Origin: Clostridia bacterium
GTDB lineage: Bacteria; Bacillota; Clostridia; Christensenellales; Borkfalkiaceae
Assembly: GCA_017536205.1 (NCBI GenBank)
Contig: JAFXHX010000008.1
Coordinates: 124,001 to 188,000 of the forward strand
DNA length: 64,000 nucleotides
Reading direction: 5' to 3'
In this document: positions 41,085 to 50,979 of the stretch, in pieces
How positions within the stretch are numbered: the stretch's first letter is position 1
Layout: every line of letters begins with the position of its first letter
The notes under the pieces: model-generated
Databases searched by the model: none
Told to the model about the DNA's origin: nothing
What the model saw: the letters and a program-made list of their open reading frames with translations, nothing else
Program-made: the position numbers and the translations under genes

Positions 41085-42224
41085 TTACGCAAAGAACGTT
41101 TTATTTTTGCTTGCGCTTATAGCAGTATCGATAAGCGAAAGCCAACTTGTGTGTGATGGTTTGTTGTAATGCGGAACTGACGGCGAAACCACAACGGGGA
41201 ACACGCCAAGTCGCATAGATATATATTGAGTAGCGCCTTTAACGTGACAAATACCGTCACCCGTAAAGGCTATTTCAATATCGCTTGGTATTTTAAGTTT
41301 GCATTTTGATATTGCGTTATCGCAATTTTCGGCAATTAAATCTAAAACTTCTTTTGCCTTTTCGTTTACTTCATTTCTTGGAAAAGTATAGTCGCCATAG
41401 CGCCTATCGCTAACTAAATATAAAGCGCCTCCCCTATCTTTTAAACCAAGGTTTAACTTGTTAAATAAAAGTTCTGCAACTTCGTAATCGCACTCGTACT
41501 TTTCCATATACTCTGCAATAACGTTTGCGCTACCAACTGAAAACGCAGAACTAAACAGCAAACCGTTTCCATAAACTATTGAAAGTGAAGTGGTCGTTTT
41601 AGAAACGTTTATTAAAAGTTTAGTTTGGTCGCGCTCTTGAAGTGGGAATAAATAGGTACCTTCAGCATAGTCTTGCGAAATGTATTTAACGTTTTTAACG
41701 CCTATTTTATTAAATACGCCACTTACTACGCTAGTAAAATAATTACTTATTAAAGAATAATATATTCTTGCCGAAAGCGAAGTTGCTTTTTTGCCGATAG
41801 GCTCGTGCGTTTTATAGTTATCAACAACGAAATATGATGCCGTGCGGTGAGATAAAGTATATTCGTTATCTTCTTCGTCTAGCCCGTTTTTATAAAGCGC
41901 CAAAACGTCGTCTTTACTGATTTTTTTAACAGTACCAAAACGAATACGACACTTTTTAGTAAGCGTTTTTGTAAACTCGCCTGGAACGCCAACGTAAACG
42001 GTGTTTATTTCAGATACTGAACTGTTTACAATTAGCCTTTTGTGTAAAGCGCATACGCTTTCTTCAAAAGCCTTAACGTCGTAAAACTCGCCGTCAAAAA
42101 AAGTGTACGCCTCGCACTCTTCGTTTGCACGAAACGAAAAAGAACCGTTAACGCTACGCTCGCAAACGCTAAGCGTAAGTTTGGTTGAACTTATATAAAA
42201 AATGGCAACACAATCTTTAAGCAT
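41085..42224 (-). CDS. ftsA: Divergent FtsA-like division protein
   Basis: A 379-residue actin-fold protein in the usual ftsA place between ftsQ and ftsZ. The SHS2-like region with TVYVGVP and an adenosine-type motif [17 protein letters not shown] near the C-terminus support FtsA. However, the phosphate-2 motif expected as DIGGGTTD reads NVSKTTTS, and the C-terminus ([16 protein letters not shown]) is a poor version of the usual membrane-binding amphipathic helix. It may bind nucleotide weakly or not at all. It has its own promoter inside the ftsQ terminator region. Confidence 0.75.
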   Translation of the reverse strand: MLKDCVAIFYISSTKLTLSVCERSVNGSFSFRANEECEAYTFFDGEFYDVKAFEESVCALHKRLIVNSSVSEINTVYVGVPGEFTKTLTKKCRIRFGTVKKISKDDVLALYKNGLDEEDNEYTLSHRTASYFVVDNYKTHEPIGKKATSLSARIYYSLISNYFTSVVSGVFNKIGVKNVKYISQDYAEGTYLFPLQERDQTKLLINVSKTTTSLSIVYGNGLLFSSAFSVGSANVIAEYMEKYECDYEVAELLFNKLNLGLKDRGGALYLVSDRRYGDYTFPRNEVNEKAKEVLDLIAENCDNAISKCKLKIPSDIEIAFTGDGICHVKGATQYISMRLGVFPVVVSPSVPHYNKPSHTSWLSLIDTAISASKNKTFFA

Positions 42225-42252
42225 AAAAAACCTGCAATTTTTACTAATTTAT

Positions 42253-42281
42253 ATTTTAATATAAATAAACCGTCTTGTCAA
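42253..42281 (-). promoter_or_regulatory. Promoter of ftsA-ftsZ
   Basis: TTGACA (42281-42276), 17 bp, TAAAAT (42258-42253). The -35 box lies in the loop and arm of the ftsQ terminator hairpin. Confidence 0.82.
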
Positions 42282-42295
42282 GACAAGAACGGTTT
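42267..42295 (-). terminator. Possible terminator after ftsQ, overlapping the ftsA promoter
   Basis: ACCGT-CTTGTC pairs with GACAAG-A-ACGGT with a one-base bulge, followed by TTTATTTATATT on the minus strand. The T-run is imperfect, so read-through is likely. Confidence 0.5.
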
Positions 42296-42300
42296 AAAGT

Positions 42301-43071
42301 TTAAGATTTAACCGTAACGCTACCACCGTCTTGATAAACGGTATAATATACGCCGGTAGTTTTAAGTGATAGTTCGTTATAAAAATCAAGCGTGGCTTGA
42401 AGTTTAATAGCGTAATGCTCGTTTGCTTTTTCTATGTTGAACACCACGCCTTCGGTCATTTTAAGGGTGAGCGTTCTTGCGTAAAACCCGTCTTTTTTAA
42501 CGGTTACGGTAATTTCTTTAACGTTTTCGCGAAGGTTAGAAAGCCCTTCAAGCGCGCCAAGTAAATAGGTTTTAGTGGTTTGGTCGTAAACTTCTATAAC
42601 CTTTCCTATTTCAAGTTTTTGAACGTTATAGTCTGCCGTTGACATTTTTAAAATAATATTAGTAATTCCGTCAACGTTATTTAAGGCGCTAGAACGCCTA
42701 TCGAGTAAACGCAACTCGTTATCAACTGCTAAATACTCGCTTCCGAATAAAATTGAAAAGGTTTCTCGCCTTTCTTTTACAACTACGGTTAGTTTATTTG
42801 GAAACTGCTTTTCAACTTTTTCAACCGAAAGGTAACCCGATAAACTTTCAAGTTCTTGCTTAACGCTATCCGTTTTAACAAACAGTAAGTTCTTACCTTC
42901 GTACTCTTTTAGGTGATTAGTTGCAAGTTCTTTAACGTTTTCGCTAGACGACTCAATTGTTGTAACCGAAAGTTCAACGTCTGTAATTTTAAAGGCTGAA
43001 GTTACGCAAAAAACTGCCACCGTAATAAACAGTAAGCACGTCATAATAACAAGCAGTCTTTTGTACTTCAT
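42301..43071 (-). CDS. ftsQ: Cell division protein FtsQ/DivIB
   Basis: A 256-residue bitopic protein with a short cytoplasmic N-terminus, one membrane helix (about 8-28) and an outside POTRA-like domain (FKITDVEL through VVVKERRETF) followed by the beta domain. It forms the FtsQ-FtsL-FtsB (DivIB-FtsL-DivIC) complex that controls septal wall synthesis. It is 2 bp below murA. Confidence 0.92.
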   Translation of the reverse strand: MKYKRLLVIMTCLLFITVAVFCVTSAFKITDVELSVTTIESSSENVKELATNHLKEYEGKNLLFVKTDSVKQELESLSGYLSVEKVEKQFPNKLTVVVKERRETFSILFGSEYLAVDNELRLLDRRSSALNNVDGITNIILKMSTADYNVQKLEIGKVIEVYDQTTKTYLLGALEGLSNLRENVKEITVTVKKDGFYARTLTLKMTEGVVFNIEKANEHYAIKLQATLDFYNELSLKTTGVYYTVYQDGGSVTVKS

Positions 43072-43073
43072 AA

Positions 43074-44327
43074 CTAAATCCTTTCAACTTTTGCGCCAAG
43101 CGCTTTAAGTTTATTCTCTATTTTATAATACCCACGGTCGATAACTTCAAGATTATTTATAACCGTTTTGCCTTCGGCTTTAAGCCCCGCAATAATTAGC
43201 GACGCTCCACCCCGTAAATCGCTTGCCGTAACTTCTTGACCCGTTAACGAATTAACGCCGTTTACAGTTGCAACGTTACCGCGTATAGTTACGTTTGCAC
43301 CCATTTTGTTAAGTTCGCTTGCAACTGAAAACCTATCTTTAAAAATAGTTTCTTCTATAACGGTTGTGCCGTTTAACGTTGTTGCATACGCCATTACGGG
43401 TGATTGAAGGTCGGTTGGAAAATACGGGTAAGGCGCAGTTTTTATATAGCCTAGCCCTTTTCCCGCCCCAGAACTCTTTAAATATATTTTATCACTATAA
43501 AAGCACATTTTGCAAGTGTTATTAAAAACTTTTTTAATAAGATTAAAATTATGTACGTAATTAACGCCCGAAAGTTCCATTTCGCACCCAACCGAAAGCC
43601 CTGCAAGAAGTAAAGTGCCCGTTTCTATTCTATCGGCAACGGGTTTAAAAATAACGCTAGACTTTCTAAGTTTTTTAACGCCTTGAATTACTATTTTGTT
43701 ACCGCCTTCCCCTTTTATTTTAGCGCCGAACAGTTTTAAAAACTCGCATAAACAAACAATTTCAGGCTCTCTTGCAGGGTTTAATATGGTGGTTTCGCCG
43801 TCGGTTAAACAACCTAGCATAATTAAGTTTTCGGTAACGCCAACGCTTTTAAACGGCAAAGTTATGGTTTTTGCCTGCAAGTTATCTGCCCTTAAATACA
43901 AATGCTCGCCCATACCTATTTCAACGCCCATTTTTTTAAAGCAATCAAGGTGAAGCCCTATCGGGCGCTCGCCTATTTTGCAACCACCAGGCATAGTTGC
44001 AAGTGCTTTTCTAAACCTTGCAATTAGTGGACCTAACATAAACACCGAGCCCCTTATTTTAGAAGCTAACTCACAGGGGATTTCGTATAAATAAAGCGCC
44101 GAACAGTCAACGAATAAAACGTCGCCTTCAAAGCGATATTTTCCACCTAAACTTTCAATTATTTCAAGCATAACTAAAACGTCGCTTATTTTAGGGCAAT
44201 TATAAAAGCCCACTTCGAAATCGAGAAGTATGCACGCTGCAATAAGTGGTAGCATTGCATTTTTTGCGCTTTTTATCTCGGTTTTTCCGTAGAGCCTTTG
44301 ACAATTATTTACTATAAGTTTACTCAT
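43074..44327 (-). CDS. murA: UDP-N-acetylglucosamine 1-carboxyvinyltransferase
   Basis: A 417-residue EPSP synthase-fold enzyme catalysing the first committed step of peptidoglycan synthesis. The active-site cysteine of the PGGCKIGERP loop is present, so it belongs to the fosfomycin-sensitive Cys type. The DLRGGASLIIAGL segment is also typical. It is placed inside the dcw cluster between ftsW and ftsQ, a Firmicutes-like order (murG is not in this window). Confidence 0.95.
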   Translation of the reverse strand: MSKLIVNNCQRLYGKTEIKSAKNAMLPLIAACILLDFEVGFYNCPKISDVLVMLEIIESLGGKYRFEGDVLFVDCSALYLYEIPCELASKIRGSVFMLGPLIARFRKALATMPGGCKIGERPIGLHLDCFKKMGVEIGMGEHLYLRADNLQAKTITLPFKSVGVTENLIMLGCLTDGETTILNPAREPEIVCLCEFLKLFGAKIKGEGGNKIVIQGVKKLRKSSVIFKPVADRIETGTLLLAGLSVGCEMELSGVNYVHNFNLIKKVFNNTCKMCFYSDKIYLKSSGAGKGLGYIKTAPYPYFPTDLQSPVMAYATTLNGTTVIEETIFKDRFSVASELNKMGANVTIRGNVATVNGVNSLTGQEVTASDLRGGASLIIAGLKAEGKTVINNLEVIDRGYYKIENKLKALGAKVERI

Positions 44328-44375
44328 AAAAACACCTATATGCTTATAATATGAAAAACACGGTGTTTAAGTTAA

Positions 44376-45482
44376 TCAAACGTTTTCGCCGTCTTTTGAA
44401 ATTGAATAGAGTAGTCCAAAAGCCGACATAAACACTATTAGCGAAGTGTTTCCAGAACTTATAAGTGGAAGTGGCAATCCCGTTGGTGGAATACTGCCCG
44501 TAACCACTAGCGCGTTTACTAGAACTTGAACTGCAAATACGGTAACAATACCTATTCCAAGCAAAAAACCGAAAAAGTTCGAGCATTTAAGCGCAATTTT
44601 AAAACCTCTTATTACTATAAAAAATAAAACGAGAAACAGTAAAAGCGTTCCTATAAAACCCCACTCTTCGCCTATTACCGAAAGTATAAAATCGCTTTCA
44701 GCAAAAGGTAAAAACCTAAGTTTTTGTCTTGAATTAAAAATGCCAACGCCAAATAGTCCACCACTACCTAGCGCGTAAAGCGATTGAAGTAGTTGATATC
44801 CTTCACCTTTTGGCGAAGCCCACGGATTTATAAAAGCCATAAGTCTTTTTAAACGGTAAGGCTCTAAAATTATAAGCAGTGGAAGCGCAATTAAAACGGG
44901 AATTACAATCATAAACAAATAGCGTTTTTTTACCCCACCTGCAAATAACATAACTAGCATAAGCGCGCCAACGCAAACGGTTATACTCATATTAGGCTCA
45001 AGCATTATAAGAATACACAGCACCCCACCTATTAAAAGAACGGGGAGTATTCCTAAAAAGCGTTTCGTTCTAGTTGGGTCTTTAGAAAAATAACCTGCGC
45101 AAAAAACTGCAAATGCAAACTTTGCAATTTCAGAAGGCTGTATTGTAATAGGCCCAACTTTAAGCCAACGCCTAGCGCCGTAGTTTTCAACGCCTAACGG
45201 AGTTAAAACAAGCGCAAGTAAAACTATTGAAATTATAATTAAAACGTACTTTAATTTGTTTACTGCTTTATAGTCGATTTTAGCAGTTATTATCATTGAA
45301 ATAACACCCAAAACCAAGCCTATAAGTTGTTTTTTAAAATAAAAGAACTTGTCACCGTAGGTTATTTCGGCTTGATAATACGAAGCCGAATACACCATAA
45401 CCAAGCCAAATATTGAAACGGCAACAACACTAATTAAAATTGATAAATCGCCCCTGCGATTAGATTGATTTAGCAATTTCAC
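44376..45482 (-). CDS. ftsW: Lipid II polymerase FtsW
   Basis: A 368-residue SEDS glycosyltransferase with about ten membrane helices. Signature strings are VMVYSASYY, GARRWLKVGPITIQPSEIAKFAF and the C-terminal TGLPLPLISSGNTSL. The preferred start is a GTG at 45482, 8 nt after GGGGAGA and overlapping the end of murD by 23 bp; longer in-frame starts lie deep inside murD. Confidence 0.95.
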   Translation of the reverse strand: MKLLNQSNRRGDLSILISVVAVSIFGLVMVYSASYYQAEITYGDKFFYFKKQLIGLVLGVISMIITAKIDYKAVNKLKYVLIIISIVLLALVLTPLGVENYGARRWLKVGPITIQPSEIAKFAFAVFCAGYFSKDPTRTKRFLGILPVLLIGGVLCILIMLEPNMSITVCVGALMLVMLFAGGVKKRYLFMIVIPVLIALPLLIILEPYRLKRLMAFINPWASPKGEGYQLLQSLYALGSGGLFGVGIFNSRQKLRFLPFAESDFILSVIGEEWGFIGTLLLFLVLFFIVIRGFKIALKCSNFFGFLLGIGIVTVFAVQVLVNALVVTGSIPPTGLPLPLISSGNTSLIVFMSAFGLLYSISKDGENV

Positions 45483-46794
45483 TAAAGCGTTCTCCCCTTT
45501 TTTCAAAGTCGTCAAACTCATCAAAACTTGAAGTTGCAGGCGATAAAAGCACGCAGTCGCCACTAGTTGCAAGTTTATAAGCAAGCGTTACTGCGCCCGT
45601 AAAATCACTTGCATAAGTTACGTTAACGTTTTCTTTTTCAGCGCAAGATAGCATATTAAACGCACTCTTACCCGTTACTACAACGCTTTTAATTTTATCG
45701 CTACTTTTTATTGCCACAAAAAGTTCGGTATAATCAAGCCCTTTATCATAACCACCTAATATTAAAACTGTGGGATATTCAAGCGAGTTTATTGCACTTA
45801 TTGCGCTTGCGGGATTAGTTGATTTAGAGTCGTTTATAAAAGTAATTCCATTTTTAACGCAAACCTCTTCGCGCCTATGGCTAACGCCCGTAAAACCATC
45901 TAGTGAACTTAATATTTTTTCGTTTTCTACGCCCATAATTTTTAAAACTGCAACTATTGCAAGCAAGTTTTGAACGCAATAAACGTTTTTAAGCGACCCA
46001 GAGTTAAGTTCAAACAGTTTTTCTTCTTTAAAGTAAACGTAGCCGTTTTCTATATACGTTCCGTCAACCTTTTCTCTACACGAAAACCAAACCTTATTAG
46101 CAGGCGATAGTTCGGCAAACGTTTTAACGGTTTCGTCGTCGTAATTTAAAACTGCAAACTCGCTTTCTTTTTGGGGAATTACGATTTTACTTTTAACAAG
46201 CGCGTAATTTTCAAAAGTATAATGCCTATCTAAATGGTCGGGCGTTAAGTTTAAAACCACCGAAACGTGCGGAATAAACGCGTAAGTGCTTTCAAGTTGG
46301 TAACTTGAAACTTCTAAAACTACTGCATCGGCATTTTTAATATCTTCTATTTTAGAAGTTACCGAAACCCCTACGTTGCCTGCAAGTTCGGTTTTTATTC
46401 CCGCTTCGTTAAGCGCTTTATGTAAAACGGTTGAAACCGTAGTTTTGCCGTTAGTACCCGTCACTGCAATTATAGGCGTTGTAAATTGCATCGTGCCAAG
46501 TTCAAGTTCGCCAAGAACTCTTTTTTTGCACTTTTTAAACCTTACAACTAATTCGCTATCAATAGGAACTCCAGGGCTCAACACTAAAACGTTACAAATA
46601 TCTTCAATCCCGTCTAGATTTATAACGTCTTTTGCACCAAGCGAAATAAGTTCTTGCTTATTATTTTCAACACTTTCTGTTTTACGACTATCGTAAACGT
46701 AAACAGTTGCGCCTTTTTCGATAAGCAACTTACTTGCGCTATAACCGCTTTTTTGAAGCCCCACCACTAAAAACGTTTGATTTTTATAATACAT
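45460..46794 (-). CDS. murD: UDP-N-acetylmuramoylalanine--D-glutamate ligase
   Basis: A 444-residue Mur ligase. The N-terminal Rossmann-like domain (FLVVGLQKSGYSASKLL), the ATP loop GTNGKTTVSTVLH and the C-terminal segment ILGGYDKGLDYTEL identify MurD. It adds D-Glu, supplied by MurI encoded at 53.1-53.8 kb. It overlaps ftsW at its 3' end and is 3 bp below mraY. Confidence 0.96.
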   Translation of the reverse strand: MYYKNQTFLVVGLQKSGYSASKLLIEKGATVYVYDSRKTESVENNKQELISLGAKDVINLDGIEDICNVLVLSPGVPIDSELVVRFKKCKKRVLGELELGTMQFTTPIIAVTGTNGKTTVSTVLHKALNEAGIKTELAGNVGVSVTSKIEDIKNADAVVLEVSSYQLESTYAFIPHVSVVLNLTPDHLDRHYTFENYALVKSKIVIPQKESEFAVLNYDDETVKTFAELSPANKVWFSCREKVDGTYIENGYVYFKEEKLFELNSGSLKNVYCVQNLLAIVAVLKIMGVENEKILSSLDGFTGVSHRREEVCVKNGITFINDSKSTNPASAISAINSLEYPTVLILGGYDKGLDYTELFVAIKSSDKIKSVVVTGKSAFNMLSCAEKENVNVTYASDFTGAVTLAYKLATSGDCVLLSPATSSFDEFDDFEKRGERFSEIAKSI

Positions 46795-46797
46795 AAC

Positions 46798-47784
46798 TCA
46801 CCAAAAATACACTAAAATTAAACATAAACCTATTAAAAAGGTAATAAACGAGTAAGCGTAAGTAATTTTGCCTTCGCTATACCCTTTTTCTTGAAAGTGA
46901 TGATGAAGTGGTGCCATTAAAAACACCCTTTTTTTCATGCGCTTGTAAACGGCAACTTGAATAATAACCGAAAGCGCAGATAGTAAATAAAATACACCTA
47001 TAAATATAACGTGAAGTGCGTTTCCCGTTATTACCGAAACGCCCGATATCGCCCCACCTAGCGCAAGTGAGCCTGTATCCCCCATAAAAACCGACGCTCT
47101 TTGAGTGTTAAACAGCAAGTATCCTAAAAGCCCCGCAACTAAATTAAGACAAAATAGGCTTAAATTAAAATATTCGCTTTCGTTAACGTATATTCCTTTA
47201 AATGCAGTAACCTGAAGGTAAATTAACGCCGAAAAGTATAAAAGATTTACCGAACTAACCGAAGCGCAAAGCCCGTCTAGCCCGTCGGTTAAATTAACGG
47301 CGTTTACCGATGCAACGAATACTAAAACGTTTAAAATTATTGTGAAGATACCTATATTTAAAGTTTTTTTAGTAAACGGAATATTTAAAAAAGTTTGCCC
47401 ACTTTTATATGCAACTATCGACGCTATTATTGATATTGCAACCTGAAAGCATATTTTTTGTAGTGGCGTTAATCCTTCGTTTCGCTTTAAGCGTATTTTT
47501 AAAAAATCGTCTAGAAAGCCAACAGTCATAAACGCAACGGTAACTGCTAAAACGAATATTGAAAGCCTTTTATCGCCACTAGAAAATATTAAAAAAGTAA
47601 TAACTAACGGAATAATAAATATAATTCCGCCCATAGTAGGCGTTCCGCTTTTCGTTTTGTGGCTAGTAACGTATTTTAGTATAGGCTGACCAAGTTTTAA
47701 ACTTTTTAAAACGGGAATAAAAACGTAGCCGAATATTACAGATAATAGCGCGCAAAACAAAGTTGAAAGTATAATTTGTTTCAA
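46798..47784 (-). CDS. mraY: Phospho-N-acetylmuramoyl-pentapeptide transferase
   Basis: A 328-residue membrane enzyme with about ten helices that makes lipid I from UDP-MurNAc-pentapeptide and undecaprenyl phosphate. The conserved NLTDGLDGL aspartates, GDTGSLALGG and the HHH motif (MAPLHHHFQEKG) are present. It overlaps murE by 4 bp. Confidence 0.97.
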   Translation of the reverse strand: MKQIILSTLFCALLSVIFGYVFIPVLKSLKLGQPILKYVTSHKTKSGTPTMGGIIFIIPLVITFLIFSSGDKRLSIFVLAVTVAFMTVGFLDDFLKIRLKRNEGLTPLQKICFQVAISIIASIVAYKSGQTFLNIPFTKKTLNIGIFTIILNVLVFVASVNAVNLTDGLDGLCASVSSVNLLYFSALIYLQVTAFKGIYVNESEYFNLSLFCLNLVAGLLGYLLFNTQRASVFMGDTGSLALGGAISGVSVITGNALHVIFIGVFYLLSALSVIIQVAVYKRMKKRVFLMAPLHHHFQEKGYSEGKITYAYSFITFLIGLCLILVYFW

Positions 47785-49244
47785 ATAATTTCTCCACCGA
47801 ATTTTATTTTGGCAATACTGTCGCGCACTTCTAACTTATCGTTGAACGGGGTTTTAACGCCCATAATATCTTGATATTCTTCAGCACCTTTACCAGCAAC
47901 TAGCAAAACATCACCGCTTGAAAGTATGTTAAGCGCGTAATTTATTGCCATTTTTCTATTTTGAACGGTTATGTAATTTAAAGTTTTAGTTCTTAAACCA
48001 CTTTCAATTTGCGAAATTATTTCATATGGCTCTTCAAAGCGTGGATTATCGCTTGTTATAATTGTATAATCGGCGTAAGTTCCTGCAATTTTACCCATTT
48101 CGGGGCGCTTTCCTTTATCTCTATTGCCACCACAACCAAACACAACGATTAAGCGCTTTTCAGTAATTTCACGAAGCGCTTTTAAAGTGTTTAAAAGCCC
48201 GTCGGGCGTGTGCGCATAGTCAACGAAAACGTCTGCTCCACGAAAACTTTCAACGTATTCCATACGCCCCGCAACGCCCGTTAAAGAAGATATTCCCGCA
48301 TTTATAACCTGTGCGTTTAAACCAAGAACGCTAGTGACGGTTGCCGCTGCTAAACAGTTATAAACGTTGAAAGTTCCAGCACCTGAGTAATCAACGCTTG
48401 AAACGTCGTCGAATAAGTTCATAACGAAAGAAACGCCCCTTGCACTTAAATCAACGTTAATAGCAAAAACGTCGCTTGGATTATTAAGCCCGTAAGTAAA
48501 CGTTTTAATCTTATTGCTATTTATAATCTTTTTGCCCGTGTTATCGTCGGCGTTAACTACTGCAAAACGCGCGTTTTTTTCGGTAAAAACCGAAAGTTTA
48601 GTCTTTTCGTATTCAGCAAACGTTTTATAGTAATCAAGGTGGTCGCGCGTGCAATTTGTAAACACTAACGCTTCAAACTTAATTGCACTTGCTCGCTTTT
48701 GGGTTATTGCATGCGCCGAAAGTTCAATAATAGCGTACTCTACCCCACGCTCTGCCATATTATAAAGAGTTTCGTTTAAACTGATTGCATCGGGCGTTGT
48801 TAGCGACGGCTCGACGTAGCAACCGTCGTAAACGGCGCCAAGCGTTCCTATAACGCCAGATTTAATGCCCGCCTTATCAAACACGCTTTTAATAACGTAA
48901 GTCGTTGTGGTTTTGCCGTTAGTGCCCACAACCCCTATAACCTTAACTCGCTTTTTAGGTTTATAAAACTCGTAAGAGATACTAGAAACGGCTAAATAAA
49001 CGTCTTTTACTATTATTTGACAAACGGGAATATCGCTTTCATATTCCGTTACAACTGCTTTTGCACCCCTTTTAACCGCTTCATAGATAAAATCGTTGCC
49101 GTTAAAATTGTTGCCTTTTACGGCAAAAAACAAACTTTGTTTAAATATTTCTTTACTTGAAAGCGCAAGTTCTTCAACTTCAAAATCACAAAAGTTCTTA
49201 ATCTTTACAGTCTTTACACGTTTAATAAGGTCGCTTAATTTCAT
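47781..49244 (-). CDS. murE: UDP-MurNAc-tripeptide synthetase, meso-DAP type
   Basis: A 487-residue Mur ligase adding the third residue of the stem peptide. The ATP loop is GTNGKTTTTYVIK. The specificity motif reads DNPR (SDNPRFEEP), which in this family marks meso-diaminopimelate rather than L-lysine as substrate. This agrees with the DapA-DapB-Ddh route at 14-18 kb. 1 bp below the penicillin-binding protein gene. Confidence 0.96.
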   Translation of the reverse strand: MKLSDLIKRVKTVKIKNFCDFEVEELALSSKEIFKQSLFFAVKGNNFNGNDFIYEAVKRGAKAVVTEYESDIPVCQIIVKDVYLAVSSISYEFYKPKKRVKVIGVVGTNGKTTTTYVIKSVFDKAGIKSGVIGTLGAVYDGCYVEPSLTTPDAISLNETLYNMAERGVEYAIIELSAHAITQKRASAIKFEALVFTNCTRDHLDYYKTFAEYEKTKLSVFTEKNARFAVVNADDNTGKKIINSNKIKTFTYGLNNPSDVFAINVDLSARGVSFVMNLFDDVSSVDYSGAGTFNVYNCLAAATVTSVLGLNAQVINAGISSLTGVAGRMEYVESFRGADVFVDYAHTPDGLLNTLKALREITEKRLIVVFGCGGNRDKGKRPEMGKIAGTYADYTIITSDNPRFEEPYEIISQIESGLRTKTLNYITVQNRKMAINYALNILSSGDVLLVAGKGAEEYQDIMGVKTPFNDKLEVRDSIAKIKFGGEII

Positions 49245-49245
49245 A

Positions 49246-50946
49246 TTATAGTCCTTTTACTTTTATTATACTTTCAAATACTTTTTTACATAGTGGCGCC
49301 GCTACCGTTGAGCCGTAAGTTCCACCAACGGGCTCGTCAACTATAACTAGGCACAAATATTCAGGGTTATCGGCGGGAAAAAAGCCTATAAAACTCATAA
49401 CGTATTTCCCTTGCGATATTACTCCGTTTTGATATTTTTGCGCAGTTCCCGTTTTACCACCCACTTTATAACCTTCGATATACGCTTGCTTACCCGAGCC
49501 GTTTGAAACTACGCCCTCTAAATAACTGCTAATAATTTTAGAAGTTTGTGCGCTTACGGTAGTGCCCGTTTGCTTGGTTTCGGTTTTTAAAGAAAGTGTT
49601 CCACCCGACGAATAAACTTCTTTAACTAAATAAGGCGTTATAAGTTTTCCACCGTTAATTGCGCTAGCAGTTGCAGTTACTAGTTGAATAGGCGTTACCG
49701 CTATTGCTTGCCCAAACGATATTCTAGCAAGGTCGGCGTTTAAAACTGCCGATTTAGGAAGTAACATACCTTGCGCTTCGCCAGGCAAATCAATTCCCGT
49801 AACTTTACCGTAACCAAACGAGTTTAAATACGAATAAAAATTATCCTTGCCAAGCGCTAGCGCTATATCAACGAAAATGGGGTTGCAACTGTTGTTAAGT
49901 GCGTCGGCTAGCGTTTCGTTTGCGTGTTTTCCCTTTTCGTGAGTGGACCAACACTTAATTTTACTGCCTTCAACGTACCTATAACGTGAAGAAGAATAAA
50001 CGTGTTCAAGCGAATACGCATTTTTATTTCCCTTTAATAGTTCGTTTACGTTTGCGCTTGCAGTTAACACTTTAAAGGTAGAGCCGGGCTCGTAACAATC
50101 GGCAACCAAGGTAATTCTTCCAAGTTTATTAAGCGTTTCAAGGTCGCCTAGTGGAACATTGTTAAGGTTTAAAGAAGGCTTCATTGCCATTCCTAAAACT
50201 TCACCGCTTTGTGGGTTTATTACTATAGCCGATGCAGACTTTGGCGTATATTCGCTCATAGCCTCGTCGGTTATTGCTTCAAGTATTTGTTGAACTTCGT
50301 AGTCGATAGTTAGTTTTAGGTTTAGCCCGTTAACGGCGGGAACGTAAGACGGCGCTTTATTTTTAATATCAACGCCCGTTAAGTCGGCTTCGTAAAGTAT
50401 TTCGCCGTTTGTTCCAGATAGTTGAGTATTGTAATAATATTCAAGCCCCGATATTCCGTTACCGTCTGCCGACGTGTAGCCTAAAACTTGTGCCAGCAAA
50501 CTATCGTAGGGGTAATACCTAGTAACGTCTTCGGCAAAATAAACGCCGGACAAGGAATAGTTTGAAAGTTTATCAATATATTCCTTCCCGACGTGTTTCG
50601 CAATTTTTATTTCGCTTACTTTTGTAGTAGTAATTTTTTGTTTTAGTTCTTGCTCGTTTAGGTTAAAAATCTCACTTAAAACTGCAACCGTTTCGTCAAG
50701 TTTTGTAACTGCCCTTGGCCGAACGAAAATGGTGTAAGTCTTTTTACTCGTAGCAAGAACAACCCCGTTTCTATCAACTATTTCACCGCGCTTTGCTAGT
50801 ACCGGAACGTTTCTAGTCCACTGGTCAAGCGCTTTTATTTGAAGGTCTTTCCCCCAAATAACTTGAACGTAAAACAGCCTTATGAAAACGAACAAAAAAA
50901 TAAAGGTTATTGCACAAATCAATGCGAATAACCTCTTTCGTACCAT
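49246..50946 (-). CDS. ftsI: Class B penicillin-binding protein (FtsI/PbpB/SpoVD-like)
   Basis: A 566-residue septal transpeptidase. It has one N-terminal membrane helix (about 8-27), a dimerisation/pedestal region and a transpeptidase domain with STFK (the active serine, YEPGSTFKVL), the SCN motif (NNSCNPIF) and KTGT (VGGKTGTAQ). There are no C-terminal PASTA repeats, unlike the Bacillus relatives SpoVD and PbpB. Its place after ftsL supports the division role; no separate spoVD is visible. Confidence 0.94.
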   Translation of the reverse strand: MVRKRLFALICAITFIFLFVFIRLFYVQVIWGKDLQIKALDQWTRNVPVLAKRGEIVDRNGVVLATSKKTYTIFVRPRAVTKLDETVAVLSEIFNLNEQELKQKITTTKVSEIKIAKHVGKEYIDKLSNYSLSGVYFAEDVTRYYPYDSLLAQVLGYTSADGNGISGLEYYYNTQLSGTNGEILYEADLTGVDIKNKAPSYVPAVNGLNLKLTIDYEVQQILEAITDEAMSEYTPKSASAIVINPQSGEVLGMAMKPSLNLNNVPLGDLETLNKLGRITLVADCYEPGSTFKVLTASANVNELLKGNKNAYSLEHVYSSSRYRYVEGSKIKCWSTHEKGKHANETLADALNNSCNPIFVDIALALGKDNFYSYLNSFGYGKVTGIDLPGEAQGMLLPKSAVLNADLARISFGQAIAVTPIQLVTATASAINGGKLITPYLVKEVYSSGGTLSLKTETKQTGTTVSAQTSKIISSYLEGVVSNGSGKQAYIEGYKVGGKTGTAQKYQNGVISQGKYVMSFIGFFPADNPEYLCLVIVDEPVGGTYGSTVAAPLCKKVFESIIKVKGL

Positions 50947-50979
50947 AGTTATTGAAAATTGTTTAATAGTTTGTCTCCG

